Assembly (NCBI GenBank): GCA_022661535.1
Contig: JAKULF010000007.1
Coordinates: 558,001 to 622,000 of the forward strand
Length of the DNA: 64,000 nucleotides
Origin: Eutypa lata
Taxonomy: Eukaryota > Ascomycota > Sordariomycetes > Xylariales > Diatrypaceae
Direction of reading: 5' to 3'
In this document: in pieces, positions 1 to 13,159 of the stretch
Layout: each line of letters begins with the position of its first letter
Numbering within the stretch: position 1 is the first letter of the stretch
The notes under the pieces: model-generated
What the model saw: only the letters and a program-made list of their open reading frames with translations
The model's database searches: none
What the model was told of the DNA's origin: nothing
Translations under genes and position numbers: made by a program

Positions 1-471
1 GGTTGGCCGTTATCTATAGACTCGTTTCTAGCTGTGGACAACCACAGAGATACATGGAGCAGAGACCTAGTACTAGTCCTCGAAATCAAGAACTCACGTA
101 TCGTTGAAGCCATATACGACAGACTACAAACTCGCAGCCAACAGTCGTGGAGTATTTGGGGTACTAAAGATATCCGAGTTGTTGCATTTTCTGAAAGAAA
201 CCAAACTACTAAGAGGCATGTATTCTCTAAGGTGGAGTCAATGGAGGATTCCGCAGAGCTCTTGGAAATGGTCAGGCCGTTTGACATGGAGCTAGGTTCG
301 GGAGGTTTAGATCATGTGCATATAGAGCATATAGCACATCGATCACCTGTGATAGAGAATATACAGGAATACTTCAGAGAGTTGGGTTGGTGTGTACCAA
401 GCGACAGGCCTTCCGTTAGTGTGGAAGACTGCAACTCGTCTGGAGAATCAGAGGATGATCTTCTGGCATGA
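1..471 (+). CDS. Partial hypothetical protein, C-terminal end
   Basis: The reading frame is open from the first base of the window to a TGA at 469-471, so this is the 3' part of a gene that starts upstream. There is no ATG near the left end; the first possible internal start at base 34 is a GTG, so I do not take it as a real start. The roughly 156 visible residues are hydrophilic and end in an acidic Ser/Asp/Glu-rich tail. A TCTAG at 26-30 could also be an intron acceptor, in which case the terminal exon would begin near base 31. I recognise no domain or catalytic motif. Composition is protein-like, but the function is unknown. Confidence 0.45.
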   Translation, partial: GWPLSIDSFLAVDNHRDTWSRDLVLVLEIKNSRIVEAIYDRLQTRSQQSWSIWGTKDIRVVAFSERNQTTKRHVFSKVESMEDSAELLEMVRPFDMELGSGGLDHVHIEHIAHRSPVIENIQEYFRELGWCVPSDRPSVSVEDCNSSGESEDDLLA

Positions 472-1593
472 TGAGCCCGTGAGGAAGTTAAGATTATGGA
501 TGTGAAACCAGCATTAGAAAGATAAAATAAATCTGTGAGACGATAATAAAATGCTAATGATAATTTTACGACCTCCAATTGTGACTAGGATACTAGGAGA
601 CATCTTTAGCTAGCTGACTACCTGTCGTGCTTTGCGCCCTCCTCTGATCCTCCCACTTTATGATATCCAAGTAATTGAGAGTAATAGTGCGCATATAACG
701 ACGACAACTGTCTAACCACGTCTGTACTATATATATCGAGAATAGGTGGATAGAAAGAGGCATCTCCAATTCCATTTGAATAGGATTTCGTGACTATAGC
801 ATAAGTCAACTAACCGACTCGACCACCTTAGGAATTCAACCGAAAATGAATGAGGGGGAATAGCAGATTAATGTTATGATCCTAGAATAAACGAAACCTG
901 AAGTTGCTGGTGAGGTACCTAGCATTGAAGGGCATGTTGAACAGCTAAATAACAGGACGGTTGTGTGATAACAAGACATGTCCGGACTATTTTGGCCTTC
1001 ACGGAGCACCAGCGGCACATCCACCCTAGTACATATTGGCATTGATGCTCCGGGACTGGGCGAGGAACCATCAAGCAGTTGTACCAAGGCGAGGATGTAG
1101 AAGTTTTTATGGACTTAGCCAATTGCTACGGAATGGCGATGGCAACACAATCAGAAGGTACCTCCCTCGAGCTAAGTCGTATACCCCGGCCTAATTGCAT
1201 GATACAAAATAGTCGACTCGATGAGACGACGAATATGCTCAAGCGTACTGGGCAACGGTAGATATTTCAATCCACGACACCTAACTTGACCATATCAAAA
1301 ATATCTACTTCACGGGGAGACAAAAGATAAATCATCATATCATCAAGGATATCAAGTCAGGCCACTTACGATGGTTGGAGTAATATTGAACTACAGACCA
1401 GACGAGACCACCAGTATAGTCTAGTAAGTGACCTACGATCGATCGACCAAAACACTGACTCTTCCCCCTTCCCTTTCTATTCTTCATTTCTATACGGTCC
1501 ACCGCCTGTCCAAGATATCCATATCGGTAGGTGCGTGAGTGGTAGACACGATGTAGCGTGTCAATCGAACCGAAGAGTCAAGTAACTGGTCCT
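472..1593. other. Intergenic, no gene seen
   Basis: About 1.1 kb between the partial left-hand gene and the 3' end of SLY1. It has short open frames on both strands but none with protein-like composition or convincing splice signals. It should contain the 3' UTRs of both flanking genes, which converge here. Confidence 0.5.
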
Positions 1594-4416
1594 TCACCCA
1601 CTAACCTCCCTCCCCAGCCTCTCCAGCTCCTCGCCAATAAACTCCCTCGCATTAAGTAATTCGGTACTTCCATAAACAACCCTCTTCTTAGTAGCCTTGC
1701 CCTCGCCCGTGCGAGCCACCCACTCCTGCAAGTTCCCATACTCGTCCATACTGCCGCCGCCAACCGTAAAGACAACAGCGTCGCTGAAGCCCTGGCGGCG
1801 CTGACCGAACGAAGCGCCGGTCCCAGGAGGACCACCTGGGCCTCCTGCCCCACCCACGCCGGCCCCACCACCACCAACACCACCGGGGAGTCCACCCGGC
1901 GTCGGCGTCCCGGAGCGCAGGACCGGCGGCGGCATGGTGCCGCGGGCGTTGGCGCTCCGCGGGTCGAAGTAGAGGTAGTTCTCGGTCTTGGCGATGGCGG
2001 AGGAAGAGGCGGACTGCGGGTCCATGACGGACTCGACGATCTTGGTGAGGGTGAGGTCGCGGTTGGCCGGGAGGAAGTTCTTGATGCCGCCGATGAGGGA
2101 GTCGAAGTTGGAGGCAAGGTTGCCGGGGACGCCGACGCCCGTGTCCTTGAGGCGGTCCGTGAGCCGCGTCGACAGGGACGAGAAGCGCCCGAAGAGGTCG
2201 TTGCTCTGCGAGGGCTGGGCTGAGGAAGATGGGTTGTTGTTGATGGTGGTTAGTTGGGTCATCTTTGTGGTTGCGCGGACTCTTTTGGTAAGGTTAGCTA
2301 GCGTCCGAGAAGCAACTTGAGTGGGCTTGGTATATAGAGAATAACGTACTGTCGAACGTAGGGGAGGCAGGCAATGTCCGCGCCCGCGGCTGTCAGGGCC
2401 TCCTTGAACTGATTCCACTCAGCCGTGGAGAGGTCCTGCTCAGTACTCAAGAACCAGATAATGAACAGCCGAAGCTTATCTAGAGGATCCTTGCCCTTGG
2501 TATCGTCCTTGATGACTTCGAGTACCTGAGCTTTGGTTTGTTTCATAACGTTCTCCTCAACTTGGAAATAGTTGTCAAGTTGCCGGTCTTTGATACCGGT
2601 CAGAAGTGCGGCTAGAATATTCATGTGCATATCTAGAACAGCCTTCCGTTCCCGAAGCTCGGGTAACAATGTGATTGCCTATTGAAGTCTCGCATTAGAA
2701 TTGATGGTTAGAAACTTTGGACATGTAGCTACTTACTGCTTTCAGATGTTGCGCTTTGGCGCTTGTGTCGTTTTGAAGGTCTTCAATAGATGATGCGCCA
2801 GTCTTCCGAGTGATTTCTGCAGCATCCTCCTTATATTTACTCAACTCTAAAGACATCGTTAGCGTGGGGCCATCAACTACTGTGTGAGTGCTTACCAGTA
2901 TCAATATCTTCTGCTACTTGAGGGAATGGTAAACCCGCGTTCTTAGTCCAGAAAAAATCAGAGGATGTCAGGTCATATGACTTCTTAGTTGTGCCCCTTG
3001 CAGGGTTACTCTCGTCTATGGGAGTCTCGATAGTTATCCGATTTAATTTCATGTTGAGCACATCATGGACAAGACTTTGATATGTCCATCTACATCATTG
3101 GTGTTAGTAATGGAGGTTCCTATCGAGCAGTGAATTGTAGGAGGGCTGAAACTTGTTTTAGATGACGCCCTCAATGATGAGTGCACTTATATTGATCGTT
3201 GAACATGACGCAAAAGGGGTAGACAAAACAAGGGTCCCAAAATGCCAATAACACGGGGGCTGCTTACGAGTGTGAGAGCATGGAATTTAAATCGACATTT
3301 CTATCGAGGATAACAAGAACGGGCCGGGAAGTAGGTGTACTAGCCGATGAAGCTGGCCTCGCGCTGGATGAAAAGAGATTATCGCGGGAGTTGAGAATGT
3401 GATCACGTAGCTTGCGGTCGAGTTTACCTATTAGACATAGTTAGTAGGTTTTGCGCCAAAGGTTTTCCTCAAGACATACCAGCTATCATCTCGGCTGCCG
3501 CCCCTTTGGGACATCTGATTATTGGTACGACACCTACTGCTATTAGTCGACCTGCACCGAGTTTGGACAATCGCTGTGATATTTCATACCCATCGTGACA
3601 ACAACACTGAAGAGACCACTAACTATCCTATCCACGACATTATCCAGTTCTTCATCCGTGGTCTTGGCACTGTTCAATGTCCAGTAGGTGTGCTTTTTCT
3701 GCATTCCGAGAGTGAAAAGATCGGGCTCGGCGACAATGAAATTCAGATACTGGTCGTATAACTGGGCGATCTTGTCTGAATTCCCTGCCGTGGCAGTTTG
3801 TGTGGCGAAGTCTTTAGAGCGTCCTTGTCAGCCAGTGTCTTATAGAGGGTTCGACAACGCCCGGCGGACGTGATCGCTATCCGGAGAGCTCAGAGCTTAC
3901 CTTCGAGGAGAGGGCGTGGTATTGAAGAGAGGAAATTTAAGTAGGCTGGAGAATAAAGTCCCCTTTGGAGGTCGGAAGTGATGGTCTGGAGGTTTTGCGC
4001 AGTCGGTTCGACAAGGTATACGACGGGCACATCTTCTATAGCATGTCGGTTCGATGAAATATGCATATGCATCGTAACTCCCAGTGAGCGCAGATCGCTT
4101 ACTCGGAGGACAGAACTTATCACATCGCGGCCTACAAGTTCAAGCTATTAGATAGAGGTTTCATGCACGGGGCATATACTATACAGGTGTAGATAGGAGA
4201 CCTACCTAAGTCGTCAAATACAAGCACTTTCCATATAGGCTCTCCTTCTGAGGTCAGAATAGGGCCAGCGGGAGCTAATCCGTTAGGATGGTTATCATTC
4301 TCGTCTTTGGAGTCAAGTGTTTCGTTGAGGTGAAGGACCCGCTTGATGGAAGCTATCTGGCGATCCCGCAATGAATGCCCTTTCACCACTACTATTGAGG
4401 GTGCTGTTGCTGCCAT
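1594..4416 (-). CDS. SLY1: SLY1, Sec1/Munc18 (SM) protein of ER-Golgi vesicle fusion
   Basis: SM-family protein that binds the syntaxin Sed5 and assists SNARE assembly in ER-Golgi and intra-Golgi transport. I read nine exons on the minus strand, all in phase: 4416-4206, 4131-3901, 3811-3590, 3533-3480, 3427-3268, 3089-2896, 2846-2737, 2678-2350 and 2281-1594, giving about 732 residues, close to fungal relatives. Family landmarks in order are the N-terminal SLRDRQIASIKR, WKVLVFDD, DVPVVYLVEPT, SSIPRPLLE, TYWTLNSAKTTDEELDN, then ILDRNVDL followed by MLSHSWTYQSL and VLNMKLNRI. The C-terminal domain has LTLTKIVESVMD and YLYFDPRSA, a Gly/Pro-rich insertion, and the usual VVFTVGGGSMDEYGNLQEW near the end. 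Introns have good donors and branch sites, for example CTAATAG before exon 2. I see no disruption. Soluble, peripheral to Golgi/ER membranes. Confidence 0.95.
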
Positions 4417-7400
4417 GGCCGGACCACCAATTGTTCAGTCGTCGTGATCTAGATGAAGAAGGGCGAATATGTACGAGATGTAGACGTCGCGATTACAACC
4501 GTGGTGCTAGTAGTGGGGATTCGTTGGCTATCCCAGGACTTCGGTAGTATGTTGAGGATGGTGGTATGTATGTATGTGAGGTCATTCAGCGTTTGCTATG
4601 CATCGTCGCTATTGAAGAATTTGGACCATTCAATTGGGGTCGCAAACGATTCGAACTGGAGAAAAGAAGCGCGAGGAATACAGGATCGTTGTGGTGGAAT
4701 GTTTTGATGTGAATGAATATTACCTTCTATAGCTGTTCGTTCGTCTTTACTTCCTACACTCCTAGTTAGGCCAGATTGATAGAGTTGAAGCCACCAAGGC
4801 CAAGGCTAGAGCTTCTAAAGAAAGACCTTGAAGTCGTCCAATCGATTAGGTGTTTGCGGGGTGTCGGTATCAGTAAGTCCCGATAGTTATGGAGTCTCTT
4901 ACCTCATCTGTACATTTTGCACTTCTGCATCTGCAATGTTATTATTCTTACTTAGGTACGCAGCTGCTCCGTATACGTAACCTTACACAGCTGCGCTGTG
5001 GAACCTACCGAATTTTATGATTGGGCAGTTGGAATTTGCAAGACTATGTAAGCTACGATAGATGATTACTTATGTACTTAATAGTTATATTCATTTATCT
5101 AATCTGCCATTGGAATGTCTATATAATAGAAATTACAGTGAGAGTTATTCATAAAAGGTGTCTTTGTAACCGGTTGTGTGCGACTCTATAGGTAGGCTGA
5201 CAGGTAGGTGATCTCGGTTATTTTTTGACTTCATCAAATATGCTTTTGTTGTTTGGTCTTTTTGTTTGATACCTTTGGGTGACAGCCATTCTGCTATTCC
5301 GGTATTAATGTTAGTACGAAGTATGACCGGATTGCGAAACAAAGGAGAAGCGACAACAAATATTGATTGGTGGTTCGGAGCTCCACTGCATCATCGAGCT
5401 GTGCCTGGCTCCTTAATTATTTCCCATGGTTTTTCCTAGGCCTTCTACGAAGTATGTAACTGGAACTCCCCAAGCCCCCCCTAACTTGGCGCTTAACTAA
5501 TGTAACTTAGCCACCCCAAACTCTTTCCCACTTTCCACCTGCTCTCTTCTCTCATTTCGGTGCCTGCGCTCTCACTAAAACTGTCCCTCTCTCTCTTTCA
5601 CCCATTACAAATTAAAAACAAACCTCTTCTTGCTGCTCTTGTGATCGACCAGCCATCTTTTGTCAACCATCATCATCGTCGTTGATCATATACACCATTC
5701 TATAGTGCGGCTCCTAATTCGTCATTCGTTCTTGTAATTCCTCTTAACTTGTTGATAACTTAACAACTCATCCAGAGATTCCAGATAGTTCTCTCTGCAT
5801 AAGCATTTTTGCGTGTCGCATTCTTCGTTCCCTCCATAGAACTGATCAACCATCCAGTCAATAACACCCAGGCCCTCTATTGAATCGTTGCCAACTTGTC
5901 GAGATAGACTTTATACCTTTTACCTTTTCAATAAGATTGTGCAAGAAATATATGTTGTAAGGCAAAGTCAGCTCTCAAATAAAGAGAGTTCGACGATGCT
6001 CTTGTCTTCTCTACTAAAGGGAGAAACAGGCGCATAAAGGCTGCTATTGCAACTGGGGAGAGATAACTTGGATTAAACAGGGTAGGTCATGAAATAACTA
6101 TCAAATTCCCCTTATCCCCATCTGCTCCCGCCATTCACACCTGTACACTTCAACAACACCATAAGGTGCATCCCTAGAGAAAAGCCTGTATTCATTGAAA
6201 TTGATCGGCCTGGTCTGTCCTGCTTTGTTCCGATAACCACCGAGCCCCGATTCGTGCATCAGTTGAATGCATGAATCGACAGGGGGTCAGCAGTGGCTAG
6301 CCGGAACAACTGACAGCTGTTATAACCGTATTTTATTTCACAACTTGAGTTTTTCTTTTAACTGCAGAGCATTCGAGAGAGGATACAGATCGACACTGGG
6401 AGCTGGCTTCAATGGTAGAAGAGAGTAACTTTCTAAATCACAAATTCCCATAAGTTGGGAGGGAGAGAGAGAAACAGTAAAGACTGGCAAAGAGAATATT
6501 CCTACAGAGACTCAAGTGTAACTTGAATTAACCCTCTCGATGAACAACGACCCAATTCAAACTCCCAAGTATTGCGGGTATAATTGGTCTGGTCATCATC
6601 ATTTCCCATTCTAGTCCAACGTCCATTTGGTTCTCGGTTTTGCCCAGGAACAGCATCCCCCTAATCCCGGCTGTCCGGGCGTGAGGATACGGAGCAGGGA
6701 GACCAACTAGAAGAGGCTATCAACACTTAAACACAACTTACAATGGACTTGAATGCGTCCATGAGTTTCTTAGCTTAATACTGGAAGCAAGTACAATATA
6801 TTAAGCGGGCCTAGAATCAATCAGGTCTGTCGACAGCACTGCAAACCGAAACCCTACCTTGAGTCTCGTCTCCGCATGGAGCGCAGCCGCGAATATCATC
6901 ACACACTGCCGCGATATACAGTCTCAACCACACGACAAACCCTAATTAGGCCTACGAATTGACAATCACCATCTTGTTCGGATTTAATCGAAATTACCAG
7001 TTGTCAAAATTCATCTCCACTCTTGAAAAGCCTCCAACATCTCGATACTCTCCAGTTCTTCTACAGCCGGAATGTCTCGGGATTGTGTCATCTCTCGAAT
7101 GCTCTCAGTGGAATTATTTTGATTTCCTTGGCAAACTTCACTCGATGCAGCCCACTCACTGACTGCTTTTGCTTCTAACCAGACGAGCCTCTATGCTGAT
7201 CGTGTACATCTAGATCTGCAAACTAAACCTGATTCAGTCTTAAGTTTCCGTACAGCTCCAGACCCCTGCACTACAACTTGGGTCCACCAACACCAACCAA
7301 CGGGGAGCCTAAGCTCTGTTTTTAGTTCACGCCTCTTTCACTCCGCAGGACAGGGATTTATTATATTCACACCCATCACCCTTTCTCCACTAAACAAGTC

Positions 7401-7717
7401 GTATCCAGCTTGTGAACTAGGAACCAAGTACAGTGTCACTGAGAGACTGTTGTTGTTATTGATAACTTCTGTGTCTTTGAGACGGGTGAGTGACATCAAG
7501 CAACGACCTAAAAAGCACTAAGCAAGCTTAGCTTCCTCTATGTCTCTGTATGGAGTTGTTGATATGATCAATATTATACCAACGGAATACTAGAAAGAAA
7601 CTTAACCAATTAGCATTTTGCTCGGCGTTACTACATATACACCCCTTGATTGTACATGAAGCTAATGGTATAGTAGATCACGTGATATATTCCCGGAATA
7701 GGGAAAGTCTATCAATC
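4417..7717. other. Long intergenic region and probable spliced 5' leader of the downstream PNUTS-like gene
   Basis: 3.3 kb between the divergent SLY1 and PNUTS-like genes without a credible coding frame. A CT-rich stretch at about 5510-5640, then base composition typical of transcribed fungal leaders, suggests that transcription of the plus-strand gene may begin near 5.5-5.6 kb. Possible leader introns are GTAGGT near 6082 with a pyrimidine-rich acceptor TTTCTTTTAACTGCAG ending about 6366, and GTGAGT at 7485 with an acceptor near 7611. Leader length and introns are inferred, not shown. Confidence 0.4.
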
Positions 7718-7801
7718 ATGGATCAGAACCCGAACCAATGGTACAATTTCGGGGGTCAGCATCCCCACCACCATCACCAGCAACAGCAACAGCATCATCA
7801 A

Positions 7802-7852
<51 letters not shown>

Positions 7853-10800
7853 TACTCACCACCATACCAGCAAGCTGTGCCCGAGTATACCCAGAATGAG
7901 TTTGCTACTCCTGAGCCATCATACGCGGCTTCACCCAACTGGGGCTATGACACCAGCCACAACCCTCCCCAACAGGCCCATCCTGTCCATAGTTCCAACT
8001 ATGGGCAGTTTGGGGAAGTTCCTTTTGGGACCACTAACTATCCTTACCAAGTCAGCAACCAGTTTTCCTTGGGATATCCCAACCCGCAGCAGTCACCGTA
8101 CCAGGGGCATGTGACTGCCGATCCTGCCCCTTACTTGCAGAATTATCACCAACCTCCGGTTGCTCCTCCAGTCGCTCCTCCGGTCAGAGCACCGACTAAA
8201 GTTCCGGCAAGCATCCCCGCAGGCATCCCCGCAAGCACTCCTATGAGCATCCCAACTGGCATTCCGACTAGTGCTCCAGCTGGAGGCGTTCCGGTTGGCA
8301 TTCCGGCTCGCGCTGCGACTAGTACTCCAACTGGCGCCCCGACTAGCAATATCCGCCAAAGTCAAACTATCCCAGCGGTTCCACACGGCAGTCAAGTCGC
8401 TAAGCGTGTCACTGGTGTGTCTCCCATCGGGCCTCAATGGAGAGGCATAGAGGGTTTACCGAATATCGTCTACTCGGATGTCCCAGACCCATCACAGATG
8501 CGAGTGAAGGCGAGCGAGAGTGCGAAGTACCGGAAGCCGACTTGGCCTGTATTCAAGCATAAATACCTTAACGATAATCTTGTTTCCGGCCGATCACAGC
8601 GTTTCCCTGGCCAGATCCTGTGTGATCATGCGGCAGTGAAAGCCCGTATGGATGGATCCGGCCTCGATGACAACACCAAGGCCCAGCTTGAAGCTGAACT
8701 GAAGAAGCTTAACTCCGAGTTCTTGAATGTGACAGGTGACCATAGTATGTATACCCCTAGTTGGACTGATTAGATGGGAGGTTGTGTCACGTTTCTGCCA
8801 ATGTCAGCTAACACCTCGGTCTAGTTAAGAGTAAAGGTCCCGCCAAGCGTAAGACTAAGGTATCCGTCGATGATAGCTCCGACTCTTCAGACGACGGGGA
8901 GGACATAGATAGACGGGCTAAAGAGGTAAATAATTCCCTAAATGTTGATTTTTTAGTTGTCCCGTTTGAGTTTGCGAGGGATACTGCGAAGAGAAGGAAC
9001 AGTTTCTTAACCCTGCAGTAACCACCCATACCTTCTGAGCGCCCCCCGTTTCCTTTGAAATCGTCTGTCTTTCTGTATGGGTTATCTATACTTCAACGGG
9101 TCTTTCCTTTCTCAACTATCTGTTGGGACAAAGTTGTTCATGCTGTGATATTATCTTGCCGACTTTTTAAAATAAAAATACTGACGGACCCCACATCATA
9201 GATCAAGTCTGCTGTCGCCTCTCCAAACGATCTTGTCAAGGTGGTTGAGCAGAAGGTTGTTAACATTGTTTGGCAAGACCCTACCGCTGCACCCAAGAAG
9301 AATGCAACTGGCGAGGCCATTGCAGCTTATGGTAAATTGGTAGATGAGCTTTGGGCTAAGCACAAGGACCTGAAGGACGCGATAACGAACCAGAAAAATG
9401 ACCAAGCGAAGGCACTTCGGGATGCCCTCAAACGCCAAACGGAGCTAATCCATGTTGCGGTCGAGACGATAAACACGTTTGGTGCCGATTCGATCGTAGA
9501 AAATATGGGTTCGAACCGCAAGTTGACCGGCATTCTCTATAACTTTGTCAGTTATTGTTGGTCGATCAAAGACTTCAATGGACCCGTACCCAAGTCTGTT
9601 CTTGGGCTTGTTTCGGAATTTACTACAGTCCCCGCAACAGTTTTCGACAAATTGAAGGAAAAACTTTCCAAGCTGGCTAGCAAGTTTGATAGCGAGACCC
9701 GCGAACTTTTGGAGGAGATTATCGATAACTTCAAGAAATACGAAAAACAGCGACCGCAGCCACCTACTGACATCCAGGACTCCAAGAAACCTTCCAAAAC
9801 CCCTACTACGACAACGTCATCTGTAGCAAAGGAAACATCGGTGCTACCTAAGCCTCAAGTTGTGAAGAAAGACCCCGCTCCAAAGAGCACTGCAGTGGAC
9901 AGCAAGAAGATGCAACCAATGAAATATGCTGGGTTAGAATCTGCTAGGAAGATTAGCAATGGGGTATCCGCGAAGAGGCCTAGAGATGACGATTCGGATT
10001 CGCGATCTACAAAAAAGGTGGCGGTTGAAGGTACTACTGGAACACCAGCAACGAACAAACAGTCACCAGCCACTCCTGCGAGTTCTTCGGCGCCAGCTAC
10101 GACAACAACTGTGCAGACACGGCCAAAGACCTCAACATCCATCCTACCTGGGAAGTCACGACCTATGGTAAAGCCAGCAGCTAGGAAGGTCGAACCCCCG
10201 CCGCAGCGATCTGTCTTTGGCAGTTTACTTGAGGAGATTGCGAAGCCTAAGGAGAAGCCTAAGCCACGGGAGGAGCCGAAGGGGCGACCTGAGACTGAGG
10301 AAGAGAAAGCACGCAGACTACGCAAGGAAAGTCGGAGAGGAAGAAGAGTAACCTGGGCACCGGAGGAGCAACTTGTTGAATACCGCTATTTCCAGCACGA
10401 TTCAGCAGAAGATGAAGGCCGCGCTAAGAACGAATTACAAGATGCACATGACAATCGATCAGAAGGACAAGCTCTAAAATCGGCTTTCAAAAGCCAAAAA
10501 GAAAAGGAAGATGGGGAAGAGTCAGAAGATGACGATGAGGTGGATGTGAAGGAGACCGCCCTCAGGGACTGGAAAAAGATTTCTGTAGCTGACCCCCTCT
10601 TAAATGAGGAACGGGCAGCTAAGAATTTTGAACGTCGCGGAGGGTCCCAAAAGACTAACACCAAACAACAGAAATTTATCAGCGATTACGAATCTCGTGA
10701 GTTAATGAGCATTTACACAACGATATCCGAAATTCCTATTTCCCCGCGATCCCCCCCACACAAGGCATTCGCCGAGCCAATTTCCCAACCATCCGTTACC

Positions 10801-12048
10801 CCAGCACCGAACAGCGCCAAAGCCCACGAAACCTACCGTCGTGCTATTGAATCCCGGCAATTCGGCAGTATTGGTGCAGCACACCAAGCAATTGGAAGAC
10901 TCGCAAATACCGTTGATTTTAACAAACTGACCCGAAATTCTACTCAAGCAGCCTCTAACAATATGTCTCAACAACCACAATCTGCGCCATCGCGCATGAC
11001 GACGCAGGAAGAGCGAGATGAAGAGGTTCTAGCCCTATTGAATTCGAAGAAGGTTGCCAATTGGGTCGATCCGGATCCATATGATCCAGCTCGCCCCAAG
11101 ACTCAGCGCCGCTACGACTATCCCGACCCCAAGGTTCAAGAATCGGTCAATGCACTTGAGGTAGTCGTCGCGGAGTACAAGGACAAGCCATTCCCTCCCA
11201 CGGAACCTCCCATGCACATCCAAGGTGACCCTGATCGCGTCAAAGAGTGGTGGACTGGTCACAATGCGAGTGCTGCTGCTCGAGCGCAGGCTGCCAATGC
11301 CAACAAACCCTCGGCTGCATCCTATCCTCCCCAGTTTCCGGCCGTGCAACAGCAGCTACAGCCCCAGCCGCAACCCCAGCAAGGTCAAGCCGATATTGGA
11401 AGTATCCTACAACAGATCAACAGCATCCAAGCCAACCGGGTAACCCAGGCGAACGCACCTACCCCGCAACAACCACCCGCCGCGGCCCAACCTCAGATGT
11501 CCACAGTAACCCCCGATATCCAGGCTGTGCTGCAACAGCTCCAGGCCCAGCCTCAGCCAGCACCCGCTTCCGCAGCACCAGCACCCGTCGCCGCCCCTAG
11601 TACCGACGCAAATGCAAATGCTGCAATGATGGCGTATTACCAGATGATGCAACAAGCTTCCGCATCCAGCCCCAACGCCGAGGCAAACGCTGCGTGGATG
11701 CTGGCGTATTACCAGCACCAGCAACAACAAGGTCAGAGCCAGGGCCAGCAGGGATCGGCTTCCTACGGACAGGATCGCGACGGCAGCGGAAGTGGCGGCG
11801 ATCAGAATCGTCGGAACCGCGATCAAGATCGTCGCAGCGGCAACAATGGCAACGGTCGACCTCACGGCGGCAATGGTACCCGTGGCGGAGGCAACAGCGG
11901 CGGTGGTGGAGATCGAGATAGCCGCGGTATCAACCGCAGTCTGATCGGCACGAAGCCGTGCACCTTCTGGGCCAAGAACCAGTGCACCAAGGGCGATAAG
12001 TGCACTTTCCGACACGATCCGGCGGATCTGGTCAGTAGCAATTACTAG
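7718..12048 (+). CDS. PNUTS/Ppn1-like PP1-targeting nuclear protein with CCCH zinc finger
   Basis: Three exons in phase, 7718-8744, 8825-8925 and 9202-12048, give 1324 residues. The ATG at 7718 is used because the frame upstream has no ATG. Order: His/Gln-rich tract (about residues 18-50), Pro/Ala/Ser/Thr repeats (about 170-235), a conserved WRGIEGLPNIVYSDVPDPS block, a helical region (about 390-510), then basic disordered sequence with the motif RVTWAPEEQLVEYRYF from residue 758, Gln/Pro-rich sequence, a Gly/Arg/Asp-rich stretch, and one CCCH finger (Cys1296, Cys1304, Cys1310, His1314). RVTW followed by an acidic E-x-L-x-E-Y-x-Y/F stretch and a C-terminal CCCH finger match metazoan PNUTS and fission yeast Ppn1, which bring protein phosphatase 1 to the cleavage and polyadenylation factor. 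That role is inferred from architecture. Whether the helical region is a TFIIS N-domain I could not decide. It could otherwise be listed only as a CCCH zinc-finger protein. Confidence 0.85.
7780..7852 (+). repeat. CAG/CAA repeat coding polyglutamine
   Basis: Near-pure CAG units with some CAA and CAT inside the first exon of the PNUTS-like gene, coding a His/Gln-rich stretch with about 17 consecutive Gln. Pure trinucleotide runs like this vary in length between strains. Confidence 0.9.
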
Positions 12049-13159
12049 GTCTGCCAGCAGATTTTGTATTTATGCACTGGTTGAAAGGGGAAGGGGGGAT
12101 TTGTCTTCCTTCTCTCTCTACTACGCCGACTTAATCAAGGAAGGAATGAAAAATATCATATGCCGACAGCCGACCCGCTTTCTTTCGAGACACATTGCAT
12201 TTTCCGGAGTTTTCATTTGCCTTTTTTTTCATTTGTTTTCCAAAATAGGGAGGGATGAATGATGGATGGTATTGCATGCACGGCTGCCTTGGTAATACTC
12301 TTTCAGCGGTTATTGACCCCCAAGTTTTCCGCCGTAATTTCATATACTACACGACGACACTATACCTACCTACACACAAACCCACACGCCCACACGCCCT
12401 CATACAGGCGTTCTCGGTCCAGATCAAAGGGACGGGACGTTGTCTTGCGATTTTAATTTTCTTTAATGAGTGCAGATGATGAAGAATCAATGGTTTGATT
12501 CGATAGTGGTTTTCACTAGGACGGACAGGAAGGCCGGAAGGCAGGCGGGAAAGGCAGGTTGTAGGGAAATGTGCAGCTTAGGGGAGCAAGCAATGCGCAT
12601 GAATGCATGCATGTATGGATGAACGGAGGGACGGACGGAAGGAGGAGCGGATTATTGCTTTATCTAGCTGAATGGATGGACAGGAATTGAACGAGCAGAC
12701 AGGAGAGGCATACAGAAAAGGGGAATACCTTGTTGTACTATTAATACCAGATCCAAAATCTTGGGGGGGGGGACAGACAGACTATGGTAGAGAGACAGAA
12801 GATCAATTGCTGATGAAACAAACCAAAAAGAAAATGATAGGAATGCCCTACGTATTGATTGATTGGTTGATTGATATTGTGATGGTAATACTATGTATCT
12901 ACCTATCTACGTGGATGAATGAATATGAAGGTGTATTAGTAGGTATGGTCATGGAACACACATCGTATACTATCATCAAAGCGAACGAAGCAAGACGACG
13001 GAAATGGACCATCATAGTTGACACCGTTGTCATTCATCCTCTGGCATCTACTTTCTACCTACCTACCTACCTGCCTCACTACCCAAGTAGGTACGTAGGC
13101 AAATAGTCCACCTGCCCGTGTATGTATGCGTACCCTCCACATCAATCTTATCACTTCGA
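12049..13159. other. Convergent intergenic region, microsatellite-rich
   Basis: The PNUTS-like gene and the decarboxylase gene face each other here, so both 3' UTRs lie inside. Simple repeats are common: GGAC/GGAT-type units around 12,520-12,660, a run of nine to ten G at about 12,763-12,772, and CTACCTAC units at 13,057-13,075. No coding sequence is supported. Confidence 0.5.

Noticed and set aside
11407..12015. Minus-strand frame of 202 codons inside the PNUTS-like gene
   Set aside because: Antisense shadow of the Gln/Pro/Gly-rich coding region; its Leu/Ile/Ala-rich composition comes from complementing CAG and GGC codons.
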